Position numbers and translations under genes: made by a program. From Lentzea alba (GTDB lineage: Bacteria > Actinomycetota > Actinomycetes > Mycobacteriales > Pseudonocardiaceae), in contig NZ_JAAMPJ010000004.1 of assembly GCF_011067745.1 (NCBI RefSeq), positions 496,001-560,000 of the forward strand: DNA of 64,000 bases, given 5' to 3'. This document shows, piece after piece, positions 9,045-18,344 of the stretch. Every line of letters starts with the position of its first letter. Position 1 is the stretch's first letter. The notes below the pieces were generated by a model. It saw only the letters and a list, made by a program, of their open reading frames with translations, was not told where the DNA came from and searched no databases.

Positions 9045-12000
9045 TCAACAGGACTCCTCAGCGAGTTTGCGGATGAGAGTGAGCAGCTTGAGGTTCGCGG
9101 GCACCAGATAGGTCAGCTCACGGATCCACGCCAGACGCTGGTTCGCGGCGGGCAACGCCAGACGTCCGTCACCGGCCCGAGCGCGCGCGACCACCTTGTA
9201 CAGCCCCGCCAGCGCGTGCGGCTCCAACGCCGTCACGGCCTGGGTGAGTGCCTGGGGTGACGCGCTCGCCGCCAGTGCGCGCAGGATCTCGGTGACCCGT
9301 GCGGGGTCTTCCAGCGCGTCCAGCACGAGGTCGACCACGTCGCTGTCCTCGTCGGCCAGCATGAGCAGCGCGTGCACGGGCTTGTTGTCGTGGATGTTGC
9401 GCAGGACTTCCTTGTCCAGCAGCTCTTCCCGGCGCGTCGCCAGCAGCTCGCGGCGGCGGGCGGGCGTGGCGTCGACGAACTCGTCCGCGAGGCTCGCGAG
9501 CAGCCACGGCCGGTACGCGAGCGGCACGCCCTGTTGCTGCGCGGTCGTCCGCCGCGACTGGAGGACCTGCGCCTCGATCAGGCTTGTGCCGTACAACGCC
9601 TCGGTGACCGCGACGTCCGCGTCCGTCGAGAGCAGCTCGGGGTGTTCGAGCAGGATTGCGCGTTCGTCGGCGTACGACCGTGCGAACACCCACCGCCGTG
9701 CGGTCTGCAAGAGCGTGCGGTCGACCGTCAGCCAGTCCGGTGAGGTGTCCCAAGGCCACGGACCCGAGTCGTAGTGACGGCGGGCGATGTCGTGCACGTC
9801 GTGGATCGCCTGGCGGGACTGCCCGACGTGGGTCAGCGCCTGGCACAACCACTTCGCGGCCGCCGGATCACCGGCCCTGGTGGCCGCCGCGCGCAGCATC
9901 AGCAGCGTCGCGAGGTGCGGGCCGGTGAACCGGGCGGTCACCCGTTCCCAGGTCTCGTCGACGATCTCGGGCTGCTTCAACCCCGCGCAGATGGTGTCGA
10001 GCGTGAACAACGCCGCCGCGAGCGTGGACAGCCGGTCGCTGTTCTCCAGGCAGACTTCGACGGTCCGCAGTCCGGTCGCCAACGCCTCGCGGGGCTTGTC
10101 CGCGTCGCGCTGGCGGCGCATGAGGTTGTGCAGCGCCTGGCTGTGCATCCGCAGCCCGTCCGCGAGGTCCGCCGCCTGGCGCGCGGTGTCGAGCGCCTCC
10201 GCCCGCAGGTTGATCGTGCTGTAGGCGACGCTCAGGCTCAGCGCGGCGTCGGCCAGCTGCGGGCGGAAGGCGGCGTGCCGGCCGAGCGTGCCGCTGATGT
10301 CGGCGGCCTGCTGGGTGATGCGGCCGGCCTCGGACAGCCTGCCCAGCGCGACGTAGTCGCGGCTCAGCTCGACCAACGCGCTGACCAGGTCCGCGAGGAA
10401 CACGGGGTTCGTCTGGGCCAACGAGTAGAAGAGCTCGACGGCCTGCTTGGAGCGTTGCATGGCCTCGTAACGCCGGCCGGTTTCGCTGCACCGGTTGGCA
10501 AGGCACGTCATCGCGCGCGCGAGCGGAGCATCTGTGTCAACGGCCGCTACGGCGTCACGAGCCGTGGACAACGCCTCATGCCGTCGTCCCAACATCGCGT
10601 AGACATCACTCAGATCCACCAGTGCACCACTGAGGTGTGCCGCGTACGTCGGGTTGTCACCGCCGTGCGTCGTCGTCTTCGCGATGCGTTGCGCAAGGCG
10701 TTTGTGCGTGAGGCTTTCTGCGGTCGTCGGGGTCGAGGCGACCAGCTCGCGATACCGCACCACGGCCTCTTCGGCGGGCGCGACGGCCTGCTGGAGCCGT
10801 CCGGCCTCGCGGAACCGCCGCCCGAGCAGGTTCTGCACGAAAGCCAGGTCCGCCAGGTACATCCGGGTCGTCGGCACGAGCGCGCGGAAGTGTTCGGCGG
10901 CCTCTTCCAACGGCGCGATGGCCTCGTCGCCGCGGCCCCAGTGCATCAGTTCGTTGGCCGCCGTCGTCGCCGCGAGTGCGATGTCCGGCAACAACATCCG
11001 GTTCATCCCCGCGAGCGCGCGCAACCCGTCCAACGCCCGCGTGCCCGCGTGCCCGCAGTGCCGCCACGCGTACTTCCACAGGTAGCCGGGCACGTTCGGG
11101 GGGACGCCCGCCTCCATCCGCTGCCGGTACAGCTCGATCAGCGCGCACGCCACCTTCTCGGCGTCCGGCGCGAACACCGCGTCCCGGCTCGGCGCGAACT
11201 GCGGACGCAGGTGGTCGGCGAACGTCTGGTGCGTCAGCTTGAAGACCGCCGTGCCTTCCTCACCGTCCTGCACGACGTGACGGCCCAGTTCGGTGAGCAC
11301 GGCCGTGATGTCGTCACGGCCGAACTCCTCGCCGGACAACGCCTCCGCCACCGCGATCCACTCGGCTTCCGGGAAGCCCGCGCCGTAGCTCCACGTCAGC
11401 GCGGTCAGCAGCGCACGCGCAGACGGTACCTTCGCGAGTTCACGGTCGAACGCCGCGTCCAGTGAGAGCTTCAGGTCCGCGCTGAAACTGTTCCCGGCGT
11501 CGGCCAGCACCTGATCGGTGATCATCCACGCGGTCAGGAACGGCAGCTTCGCCAGTTCGTCCACAGTGGACTGCGGAGCCTGGGGGCCCAGCCGTGCCAC
11601 CACGTAGTCGCGGACGTCCGCCTCGTTGTCGGCCTCGTCGAGGTTCAGCACCTCGACCGGCGACAGCTCGGTGAGCAGGGGAGCGCCACCCGCGACCCGG
11701 TGCGCCTGCCGGGTCGAGACGATCACGACGGCGTGGTTCGCGAGCTTGGTCAGCAGCGAGGTGGCGATCGAGAACGACTCGCCGCGGGCCTCGTCCAGGC
11801 CGTCGATCACGAGCACCGGCGGCGAGGTGAGCGTGCTGACGACACCGACGAGTTCGGCGGCGCCCCGACGGGGCCCGTCGGGTTCGGGGACGAGCCCGGC
11901 GCCCACGAGCTGGCGGCTGAGCAGGTCGGCCACCCGGTCGGCGTCCATCGCGCGGGCGTGCACGGCCGCGTCGACCGAGTCGGGGCCGGGGTCGGCGTGC

Positions 12001-12950
12001 CGGAACGACGGACCCGCGGTGAGCAGCAGGTCGCGTTCCGCCGGGTTGGACAGGCTCACCACCCGGCCGACGACCGCGGACTTGCCGGTGCCGGGCGAGC
12101 CCGTGACCACCCGCAGACCCGGCACGCCGGACTTGATCCAGCCGACCACGCGGTCCACCTGGGCGGTGCGGCCGGTGAACCACGAACGGTTGTCCGCCGA
12201 GTCACCACCGCGCGCGGCGAGCAAAAGATGCTTCACGACCGTGTTCGCCGCATAGAGCGGGTTGGGCAGCATCGGCTGTGCAGACCCGTACTGCATAAAG
12301 CGCGGCCGCTGCACATCGCTGTCCCACGTGTTCAGCAACGCCGTGCCGACCGCGCCACCGTCCACCAACGCCGTGCGGTCGCTCCACCGCCGTGCGTCCT
12401 CATCGGCCGTAGGCCCCGCACGCAGCAGCTTGCGGAGTTTCCCGCCGAACAGGCCGTCACGGGCCGTTTCGACGCTCGAACACGACACCAGCACGCCCGC
12501 CCAGTGCACCTGGCCGGCCAGCAGTTCCTCCTGCACGGCCGCGACCGTGCGGACGGCCTCGTCGAGCTGGGCGCCGGAGTAGCAGGCGTCGATGATGATG
12601 AGCACCTGATGGGCGCCCGACGCGGCACACCACAGCGCGAACTCGTGCAGCATGATGCCGTCGACCACGCCGTCGTTGTCCTTGGCCAGCAGCCTGAGGT
12701 TGTTCGCGACCGGGATCGCGTGCCCGCTCCACAACGCCACCAGAGCGCCGCCGTCCTGCGGCTGCGTGCGCAGCCCTTTCATGTGCGCGCGGACGTCGGC
12801 CTCGGTCGGGTCGGTCAGCGGGTCGCCCTCGTAGCCCTTGAGCAGGGCGCGCAGCTCCCGCACGTCGCTCACGGCGTGCTGCAGCGGCTGCACCAGCTCA
12901 TAGGAGCCGACGCCGATGCCGACGAACCTGCCTCTGACCCTTTCCTGCAT
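9045..12950 (-). CDS. Caspase-like peptidase / AAA-NACHT-type ATPase / TPR protein
   Basis: 1301 aa. N-terminal caspase-like (C14) domain, about 8-180, with the His in VALWSGHAIP (H77) and the Cys in IIIDACYSG (C123), so the dyad is intact. A STAND-type ATPase follows: Walker A GSPGTGKS (284-291) and Walker B VLVIDGLDEA (D383, E387), then a winged-helix-like stretch to about 600. TPR-like helices run about 650-1010 and a helical C-terminus follows. The organisation is peptidase effector, regulated NTPase switch and superstructure-forming sensor, as in the NTP-dependent bacterial conflict systems described by Aravind and colleagues. It lies between a slipin gene (58 nt upstream) and an LCAT-like esterase gene. 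The likely role is a threat-triggered protease. The trigger and substrates are unknown. The ATG at 12950 is followed directly by the caspase fold. Confidence 0.88.
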   Translation of the reverse strand: MQERVRGRFVGIGVGSYELVQPLQHAVSDVRELRALLKGYEGDPLTDPTEADVRAHMKGLRTQPQDGGALVALWSGHAIPVANNLRLLAKDNDGVVDGIMLHEFALWCAASGAHQVLIIIDACYSGAQLDEAVRTVAAVQEELLAGQVHWAGVLVSCSSVETARDGLFGGKLRKLLRAGPTADEDARRWSDRTALVDGGAVGTALLNTWDSDVQRPRFMQYGSAQPMLPNPLYAANTVVKHLLLAARGGDSADNRSWFTGRTAQVDRVVGWIKSGVPGLRVVTGSPGTGKSAVVGRVVSLSNPAERDLLLTAGPSFRHADPGPDSVDAAVHARAMDADRVADLLSRQLVGAGLVPEPDGPRRGAAELVGVVSTLTSPPVLVIDGLDEARGESFSIATSLLTKLANHAVVIVSTRQAHRVAGGAPLLTELSPVEVLNLDEADNEADVRDYVVARLGPQAPQSTVDELAKLPFLTAWMITDQVLADAGNSFSADLKLSLDAAFDRELAKVPSARALLTALTWSYGAGFPEAEWIAVAEALSGEEFGRDDITAVLTELGRHVVQDGEEGTAVFKLTHQTFADHLRPQFAPSRDAVFAPDAEKVACALIELYRQRMEAGVPPNVPGYLWKYAWRHCGHAGTRALDGLRALAGMNRMLLPDIALAATTAANELMHWGRGDEAIAPLEEAAEHFRALVPTTRMYLADLAFVQNLLGRRFREAGRLQQAVAPAEEAVVRYRELVASTPTTAESLTHKRLAQRIAKTTTHGGDNPTYAAHLSGALVDLSDVYAMLGRRHEALSTARDAVAAVDTDAPLARAMTCLANRCSETGRRYEAMQRSKQAVELFYSLAQTNPVFLADLVSALVELSRDYVALGRLSEAGRITQQAADISGTLGRHAAFRPQLADAALSLSVAYSTINLRAEALDTARQAADLADGLRMHSQALHNLMRRQRDADKPREALATGLRTVEVCLENSDRLSTLAAALFTLDTICAGLKQPEIVDETWERVTARFTGPHLATLLMLRAAATRAGDPAAAKWLCQALTHVGQSRQAIHDVHDIARRHYDSGPWPWDTSPDWLTVDRTLLQTARRWVFARSYADERAILLEHPELLSTDADVAVTEALYGTSLIEAQVLQSRRTTAQQQGVPLAYRPWLLASLADEFVDATPARRRELLATRREELLDKEVLRNIHDNKPVHALLMLADEDSDVVDLVLDALEDPARVTEILRALAASASPQALTQAVTALEPHALAGLYKVVARARAGDGRLALPAANQRLAWIRELTYLVPANLKLLTLIRKLAEESC

Positions 12951-12993
12951 GCGTCACTACCCCCTGCACACACGTCGTCCGGCGCAGATGGGC

Positions 12994-13008
12994 GTTACCT
13001 GGGGTAAC
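12994..13008. promoter_or_regulatory. Inverted repeat GTTACC-N3-GGTAAC
   Basis: A perfect 6-bp palindrome with 3-nt spacer, directly after the slipin stop and 44 nt before the caspase start. It could be an operator or a weak stem. CTGGGGTAACTC, which includes its right arm, recurs inside the slipin gene at 13111-13122. Confidence 0.3.
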
Positions 13009-13875
13009 TCACATGGGTGAATCCGGCGAATCACGCCGCGGTAATTCAGTCTGGGCCGAATCACCCTTGGCCGAATCACCCTGGGACGAATCACCCTTGG
13101 CTGAATCACTCTGGGGTAACTCGATGTTGGTGTTCTTCTCCAGGAACCTCAGCAGCTCCACCGGGAACGGCAGCACCAGCGTCGAGTTCTTCTCCGCCGC
13201 CACCTCCACGATCGTCTGCAGCAGCCGCAGCTGGAGCGCGCCGGGCGTGGCCTCCATCGTCCCGGCGGCCTCGGAGAGCTTCTTGGACGCCTGCAGCTCG
13301 CCGTCCGCGGTGATGATCCGGGCCCGGCGTTCGCGTTCGGCCTCCGCCTGCCGCGACATCGAGCGCTTCATGCTCTCCGGCAGCGCCACGTCCTTGATCT
13401 CGACCCGGTCGATGTCGATGCCCCACGCCAGCGCGGGGGTGTCGATCATCAGCTCCAGGCCCTGGTTGAGGTGCTCCCGGTTGGACAGCAGGTCGTCGAG
13501 CTCGCTCTTGCCGATGATCGACCGCAACGACGTCTGCGCCACCTGCAGCATCGCGAACCGGTAGTCCTCGACGTTGATGACGGCCTTCGCCGGGTCCTGC
13601 ACCTTGAAGTACACGACGGCGTCCACGCGCACGGTGACGTTGTCGCGCGTGATGCCGTCCTGCGCCGGCACGGGCAGGGTGACGATCTGCAGGTTGACCT
13701 TCCGGAGCTGGTCGACCCCGGGGATCAGCATCGTCAGCCCCGGCCCGCGCACGCCCTGCTGGAGCTTGCCGAACCGGAACACCAGTCCCTGTTCGAACTG
13801 TTTGATCACTCTGGCGCTCATGGCGAGGCTCAGGCCTCCGAGCGCGACCAGTCCGCCGAGGATTTCTACGATCAT
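13009..13875 (-). CDS. Slipin / SPFH (band 7) membrane protein
   Basis: 288 aa. One N-terminal membrane segment (MIVEILGGLVALGGLSLAMS) is followed by the stomatin/slipin signature FEQGLVFRFGKLQQGVRGPG and the PAQDGITRDNVTVRVDAVVYFKV core. A helical tail with AEAERERRARIITADGELQA is typical of oligomerising SPFH proteins. These scaffold lipid microdomains. The C-terminus beyond about residue 250 is a low-complexity run of GDSAK/GDSSQ-type pentapeptides encoded by 15-nt repeats, unlike ordinary slipins. Same strand as the caspase gene and 58 nt upstream of it, so co-transcription is likely. It could anchor the caspase-esterase module at the membrane (inference). Confidence 0.9.
   Translation of the reverse strand: MIVEILGGLVALGGLSLAMSARVIKQFEQGLVFRFGKLQQGVRGPGLTMLIPGVDQLRKVNLQIVTLPVPAQDGITRDNVTVRVDAVVYFKVQDPAKAVINVEDYRFAMLQVAQTSLRSIIGKSELDDLLSNREHLNQGLELMIDTPALAWGIDIDRVEIKDVALPESMKRSMSRQAEAERERRARIITADGELQASKKLSEAAGTMEATPGALQLRLLQTIVEVAAEKNSTLVLPFPVELLRFLEKNTNIELPQSDSAKGDSSQGDSAKGDSAQTELPRRDSPDSPM
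13028..13117. repeat. Six 15-nt tandem units in the slipin 3' end
   Basis: Units begin at 13028, 13043, 13058, 13073, 13088 and 13103, with a consensus like GAATCACCCTTGGCC. The four central ones are nearly identical. Read on the minus strand they encode a repeating five-residue GDSAK/GDSSQ motif. Copy number is likely to vary between strains. Confidence 0.85.
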
Positions 13876-13947
13876 GAGACCCGCCCTTCGACCGGCGAAT
13901 GCCCTTGATCCCCAACGGTACGCCTGGGGTCCGACAATTTGCTCCAG

Positions 13948-16900
13948 CTATCCGCAGCTCAGCACCGCACCTGCCCAGTCGGCGTGATCGTGCGCGTTGC
14001 CGTCACCTCCATCGGTCACCCGGAACGTCAGCACCGTTGCTCCACTCGTGTCCACACTGATCGGCACGGCTGCGCTCTGTCCGGTCAGCACAGGGCTTTG
14101 GTAGACCGACCGGTTGTCTTTCAGGATTTCGAACCGGACGCTGCCGCTACCGCCCGTCTCGTCGTCGACACCGATCGTGGCGGCCAGGGTCGAGCACTTC
14201 CCACCCGTGTAGACCTGGAACTCGGAGTCGGCGTGCGCGCCGACGCCCCGGTCGAACCTCGCGCCCCGGATGCTGATCGGGTTGCCGTCATCGCCGGCCT
14301 GCTCGCCGTTGCTGCGGTCCCGTTCGACCGGGCCCCAGCCGTTGCTCTCGTTGAGGAACTCCAGCCCCGACACCACCGCGTTTCCGGTCGGCGCGGGAGG
14401 CGTGGCGGTGAAGTCCTTGGTGAGGGTCGTGGTCCCTTTGCCCGTGGAGACCTCGACGAACACCGGCCGGATGCCCGTCGCGCCGCCCTCGCGCTTGACC
14501 GTCACCTTCGCGGAACCGCTGGTCAGGTCGACGGTCGTGGGGAAGACCGACCAGTTCTCCGGCGCGCTCAGCCGGGCCGTCATCGTTCCGGGGCACGGCT
14601 GGGTGACCACGAGCTCGGCCTCGACCTGCTCACCCGGTTCGAGAGCGGTGTCGGTGGCGTTGAGCTGTGCCGTGGGGCCGCAGTCGACGTGACGGCCTAG
14701 TTTGCCCGTTGCGGCCTCCACGGGCGTGAGCGGGCGCAGCAGCACGGAGTACGCGTACTCGTTGCCCGCCTCCACCTGGTACTGCGGCAACGGCTCGTGG
14801 AACGTCTCGCTGACACCTGAGACGCGATGGGACGTGTGCAGGGTGTTCCAGCCGTCGTTCTTCTTGAGCGCGAACGGGTATGGCGCCCGGTCTAAGTCGT
14901 CGTACTGCGACACACGGACGTCCAAGTCGCCCGCGACGAGCAGGCCCGCACGGCCGTTGGACAGCGTTGCCCAGCGCGTGTCCGCGTGGTTGCCGTAGTC
15001 CTGCGGCTTGTAGTAGTCGTTGAACTCCCGGTCCGCAGTGGACTGGTAGACGCCGACCGGGTTACCCGCTTTGCGGTCGTCGTAGTTCTCGCCGGGACCA
15101 CGGCCGTACCAGGTGAACTTCCGGTAGTCCTGCGGCACCTTCAGCGTGAAGCCGATGTTCGGCAGATAGCTCAGGTCGCGCATCTTGTCCCGTGCCGCGA
15201 CCCGATGGCCGACGTTGATCTCGCCGTCACCGGTGATCCGGTAGGTGAAGGTCTGGCCGAACGACGCGTTCTGCACGGCCTGCGCGGTGGACTTGGCGGT
15301 GATGACCGTGTCCGTGGCGTTCTGGGTGACGGTGACGCTCGACGGCGTGGTCGTGAGGCGGTCGAGTCCGTTGCGATACCAGGAGTTGTCCTCGCTCATG
15401 AACTCGTTGGACAGCGGGGCCCGCCACGCGTCCAGCTCCGGTCCGGTCTTGAGCAACTCGGCACCGCGCACGCGCATCGACGTGAGCGTGCCGGACCTCT
15501 TGCTCACCACGTACCGGAAGTCCTTGCCGGACACCACGATCTCGTGGTCGTTCTGGGTGGTCGTCAGCCTGCCGGGGAAGCCCTCGGTGTGCAGGCCGGC
15601 GATCTGCGTGCCGCCCAGCGGGAACTGGCCGACGCCGACGTCGTTGCCCTGCCGGTCGGTGGCGCGGACGGTCAACCAGCGCTCGGTCGCCGCCGTGTAG
15701 TCGGGGAACGGGAGCGTGCCGGGTTGGAGCTTGCCGCGGTGCTGGGCGATCGTGCGGCCGTTGTCCTGGACCTGCCAGCGCAGTTCGAGGTCGTCGGTGC
15801 CGGTGAACTGGCGTTCGCTCACGATCGTCAGCTTGTTGTCCGCGAAGGAGAACCGGATGGGGGAGTGGACCGCCATCAGCTCGGTGGCCTCCGGCTGCGG
15901 CCGGCGATCCGCCCACACCACGCCGTCCACGCCACCGGTCCCCGCGCCGTAGGACTGGTGGCGGCCCTTGTCCTCCAGCTTCTCGAAGTCGAGCGCCAGC
16001 ACGGCGGTCTTCTTGGGGTCCTGCGCCAGTTCGGCGTCGGACAGGGCGCGGTGGTAGACGCGGACCTGGTCGATCACGCCGTGCGCCATGCGGGTCTGGA
16101 CGTTCTCCTGCATGGTCTCGGCGTTGCGGCCGATGTTGACCGGCCAGTGCGACCAGTCGATCGTGCCCGTGTAGTTGGTGGTGGCGACTTCCTCGCCGTC
16201 GATCAGCAACCGGAGCTTGGTGCCGTCGAACGTGCCGGTGACGCGGTGCCAGTTGTCGTAGAAGTCGGCGGGGACCTGGGCCTCGACCGTGCGCCAGGTG
16301 CCGCTGTGGATGAAGAACTGCAGCGTGGTCCGGTTGGCCATCTTGAGCGCGTACTGGTGGTCGCCCTTGGAGATGACCGTGAAGTCGCCGGTCCACGCGG
16401 CGGGCTTGACCTGGGCGTCGAGCGTCAGACCGGAGCTGACCTCGTCGAGCTTGCGGTCGCGGTAGACCTCCACGAAGTCGTCGAGTCCGCTGAGCTGCAG
16501 CGCTTTGCCGTGTGGTCCGTCCACCTGGGACGGTTTGCCGGACAACCAGCTCATGATGCCGTTGGCGTCGTCCGGGGTGGTGTAGAGCGGAAGCGCGATG
16601 TTCTGTTCGGCCCAGTCCCAGATGAAGCCGCCCTGCACCTGCGGATAGGCGCGCACGACGTCCCAGAACTCCTTGAAGTTGCCGAGGCTGTTGCCCATCG
16701 CGTGCGCGTACTCGCCCATGATGATCGGCTTGGTGGTCGTCTTCGCCTTGGCTTCGAGACTGGCGGGCGACGGGTAGCGCGGCCCCCAGACGTCCGCGAA
16801 CGGCGCGTCGCCGTCCGGCGAGTTCGGCTGGTGGTACAGCGGGCGGGTGTCGTTCTTCCTGGCGTACTCGGCCATCGTGTGGTGCGCCTTGCCGAGGCCT

Positions 16901-18210
16901 GCCTCGTTGCCGGTGTCCCACATGATCACGCTGGGGTGGTTCTTGTCGCGCTGCATCATGGCGACGAACCGGTCCTGGAACGCGTCCTGCCACTCCGGGC
17001 GTTCCGCGAGGCAGTTGTCCGGGCAGCCGTCGTGGTGGTGGGTCTCGACTTCGACCTCGTCGGCGATCATCAGGCCGTTGCGGTCGGCCAGCTCGTAGAA
17101 GTACGGGTCGCTCGGATAGTGCGAGGTGCGCACCGCGTTGATGTTGAACCGCTTCATCAGCTGAACGTCTTTTTCCTGGTCAGCGCGGGTGACGTAGCGG
17201 CTGCCGTGCACGCTCGTCTCGGCCCGGTTGGTGCCGCGGAACAGGACGCGCTTGCCGTTGATCTTCAGCTGCCGGTCGATGATCTCGATCTTGCGGAACC
17301 CGACGGGCTGCTTGCCGGTCTGGATCACGCGACCGTCTTTGCGCAGCTCGATCCGGAGCTCGTAGACGTTCGGGGTCTCGTCGGTCCACTTCAGGGGGTT
17401 CGCGACCTTGCCGTCGACGACCGGGACCTCACGGCCCTGCGGGTCGAAAAGCCTGGTCCGGACGGTGTGGCCCTCCTGAGGACCACCGATCTCGACGTCC
17501 GTGCTGATGGTGGCGTCGCGGTACTGGGCGTCCAGGTCGGTCCTGATCGTGACGTCGCTCAGGTAGGTCCGGGGCGTCGAGTAGAGCCAGACCTCGCGGA
17601 AGATGCCGGAGAACCGCCACTGGTCGTAGTCCTCCAGGTGGGAGCCGGAGCCCCAGCGGTGGACCTGGACCTTCAGCGTGTTGCGGCCGGCCTTGAGCTT
17701 GCTGGTGATGTCGAACTCGGCGGGCGTGTAACCGCCCTGGTCGTAGCCGACGTACTTGCCGTTGACCCAGACGAAGTATCCGCTGGTCACGCCCTCGAAC
17801 CTGACCAACGTGCGGTCCCGGTTCTGCGGCAGGTCGAACGTCTTTTCGTAGACGCCGGTGGGGTTGACGTCGCGCGGGATGGCCGGCGGGGCGTCCGGGT
17901 ACATCTCGGTGGGGATGTTGCGGAACATCGGGTGGTCGAGGAAGTCGGTCTGCCACGTGTGCGGCACCTTGACGGTCCGCCAGCCGTCGGGGGTCTCCCG
18001 GACGTCCTCGGGTTTGTCGAACATCCGCAGGCGCCACTCGCCGTTCAGGCTCAGGCGGCGTTCGGGCTTCAGGTCCGGGTGCGGCGGCTCCTGGTTCTCC
18101 CCGGTCATTCTGGGATTCTCCAGGTACGCCAAGGCATCCAGGGGTGCGGCCTGCGCGGTCGCAGGGGAGATCGAGAGTGCTACCACCGTGGCCACGACGA
18201 CACGAAGCAT
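13948..18210 (-). CDS. Secreted GH2 beta-galactosidase with LamG insert and C-terminal NPCBM-like domain
   Basis: 1420 aa from the ATG at 18210, chosen because it opens a signal peptide (MLRVVVATVVALSISPATAQA); the frame continues upstream to 18327 without protein-like composition. Domains: GH2 jelly-roll (about 40-210), Ig-like (about 215-310), TIM barrel with acid/base Glu in DTGNEAGLG (about E434) and nucleophile Glu in IMGEYAHAMGNS (about E500), a LamG/concanavalin-like insert (about 555-735), an Ig-like domain and small-chain beta-galactosidase domains (to about 1175), and a terminal NPCBM/NEW2-like module. It probably removes terminal beta-galactose from polysaccharides outside the cell. 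No sugar transporter is adjacent, and it is divergent from mshC. Confidence 0.9.
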   Translation of the reverse strand: MLRVVVATVVALSISPATAQAAPLDALAYLENPRMTGENQEPPHPDLKPERRLSLNGEWRLRMFDKPEDVRETPDGWRTVKVPHTWQTDFLDHPMFRNIPTEMYPDAPPAIPRDVNPTGVYEKTFDLPQNRDRTLVRFEGVTSGYFVWVNGKYVGYDQGGYTPAEFDITSKLKAGRNTLKVQVHRWGSGSHLEDYDQWRFSGIFREVWLYSTPRTYLSDVTIRTDLDAQYRDATISTDVEIGGPQEGHTVRTRLFDPQGREVPVVDGKVANPLKWTDETPNVYELRIELRKDGRVIQTGKQPVGFRKIEIIDRQLKINGKRVLFRGTNRAETSVHGSRYVTRADQEKDVQLMKRFNINAVRTSHYPSDPYFYELADRNGLMIADEVEVETHHHDGCPDNCLAERPEWQDAFQDRFVAMMQRDKNHPSVIMWDTGNEAGLGKAHHTMAEYARKNDTRPLYHQPNSPDGDAPFADVWGPRYPSPASLEAKAKTTTKPIIMGEYAHAMGNSLGNFKEFWDVVRAYPQVQGGFIWDWAEQNIALPLYTTPDDANGIMSWLSGKPSQVDGPHGKALQLSGLDDFVEVYRDRKLDEVSSGLTLDAQVKPAAWTGDFTVISKGDHQYALKMANRTTLQFFIHSGTWRTVEAQVPADFYDNWHRVTGTFDGTKLRLLIDGEEVATTNYTGTIDWSHWPVNIGRNAETMQENVQTRMAHGVIDQVRVYHRALSDAELAQDPKKTAVLALDFEKLEDKGRHQSYGAGTGGVDGVVWADRRPQPEATELMAVHSPIRFSFADNKLTIVSERQFTGTDDLELRWQVQDNGRTIAQHRGKLQPGTLPFPDYTAATERWLTVRATDRQGNDVGVGQFPLGGTQIAGLHTEGFPGRLTTTQNDHEIVVSGKDFRYVVSKRSGTLTSMRVRGAELLKTGPELDAWRAPLSNEFMSEDNSWYRNGLDRLTTTPSSVTVTQNATDTVITAKSTAQAVQNASFGQTFTYRITGDGEINVGHRVAARDKMRDLSYLPNIGFTLKVPQDYRKFTWYGRGPGENYDDRKAGNPVGVYQSTADREFNDYYKPQDYGNHADTRWATLSNGRAGLLVAGDLDVRVSQYDDLDRAPYPFALKKNDGWNTLHTSHRVSGVSETFHEPLPQYQVEAGNEYAYSVLLRPLTPVEAATGKLGRHVDCGPTAQLNATDTALEPGEQVEAELVVTQPCPGTMTARLSAPENWSVFPTTVDLTSGSAKVTVKREGGATGIRPVFVEVSTGKGTTTLTKDFTATPPAPTGNAVVSGLEFLNESNGWGPVERDRSNGEQAGDDGNPISIRGARFDRGVGAHADSEFQVYTGGKCSTLAATIGVDDETGGSGSVRFEILKDNRSVYQSPVLTGQSAAVPISVDTSGATVLTFRVTDGGDGNAHDHADWAGAVLSCG

Positions 18211-18331
18211 GCCTTCGGAAGCTAGGGGCGCGCTGACAACGTCGTCAACGAATGTCCGATCTTTCTGTCCTGGTCCGATCGGGGTGGTCGTCCCAACAGC
18301 CGGAAACCGCACTCCACTCGGCGGCACGCGT

Positions 18332-18344
18332 TAGTGTCGAACAC
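18332..18344 (+). promoter_or_regulatory. Putative leaderless mshC promoter
   Basis: TAGTGT at 18332-18337 lies 7 nt before the mshC ATG. No Shine-Dalgarno sequence is present. It lies in the 134-nt divergent gap shared with the beta-galactosidase gene. Confidence 0.45.

Noticed and set aside
8758-9048. 96-aa minus frame exactly filling the gap between caspase and LCAT genes, with 4-nt contacts at both ends
   Set aside because: TTG start, no motif, and it includes the terminator hairpin; coincidence is more likely.
13028-13117. CRISPR-like array
   Set aside because: Units are contiguous without spacers and are in frame within a gene.
14986-18225. 1079-aa plus frame across the beta-galactosidase gene
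   Set aside because: Long only because of high GC; it has no motif and the minus strand encodes GH2 active sites.
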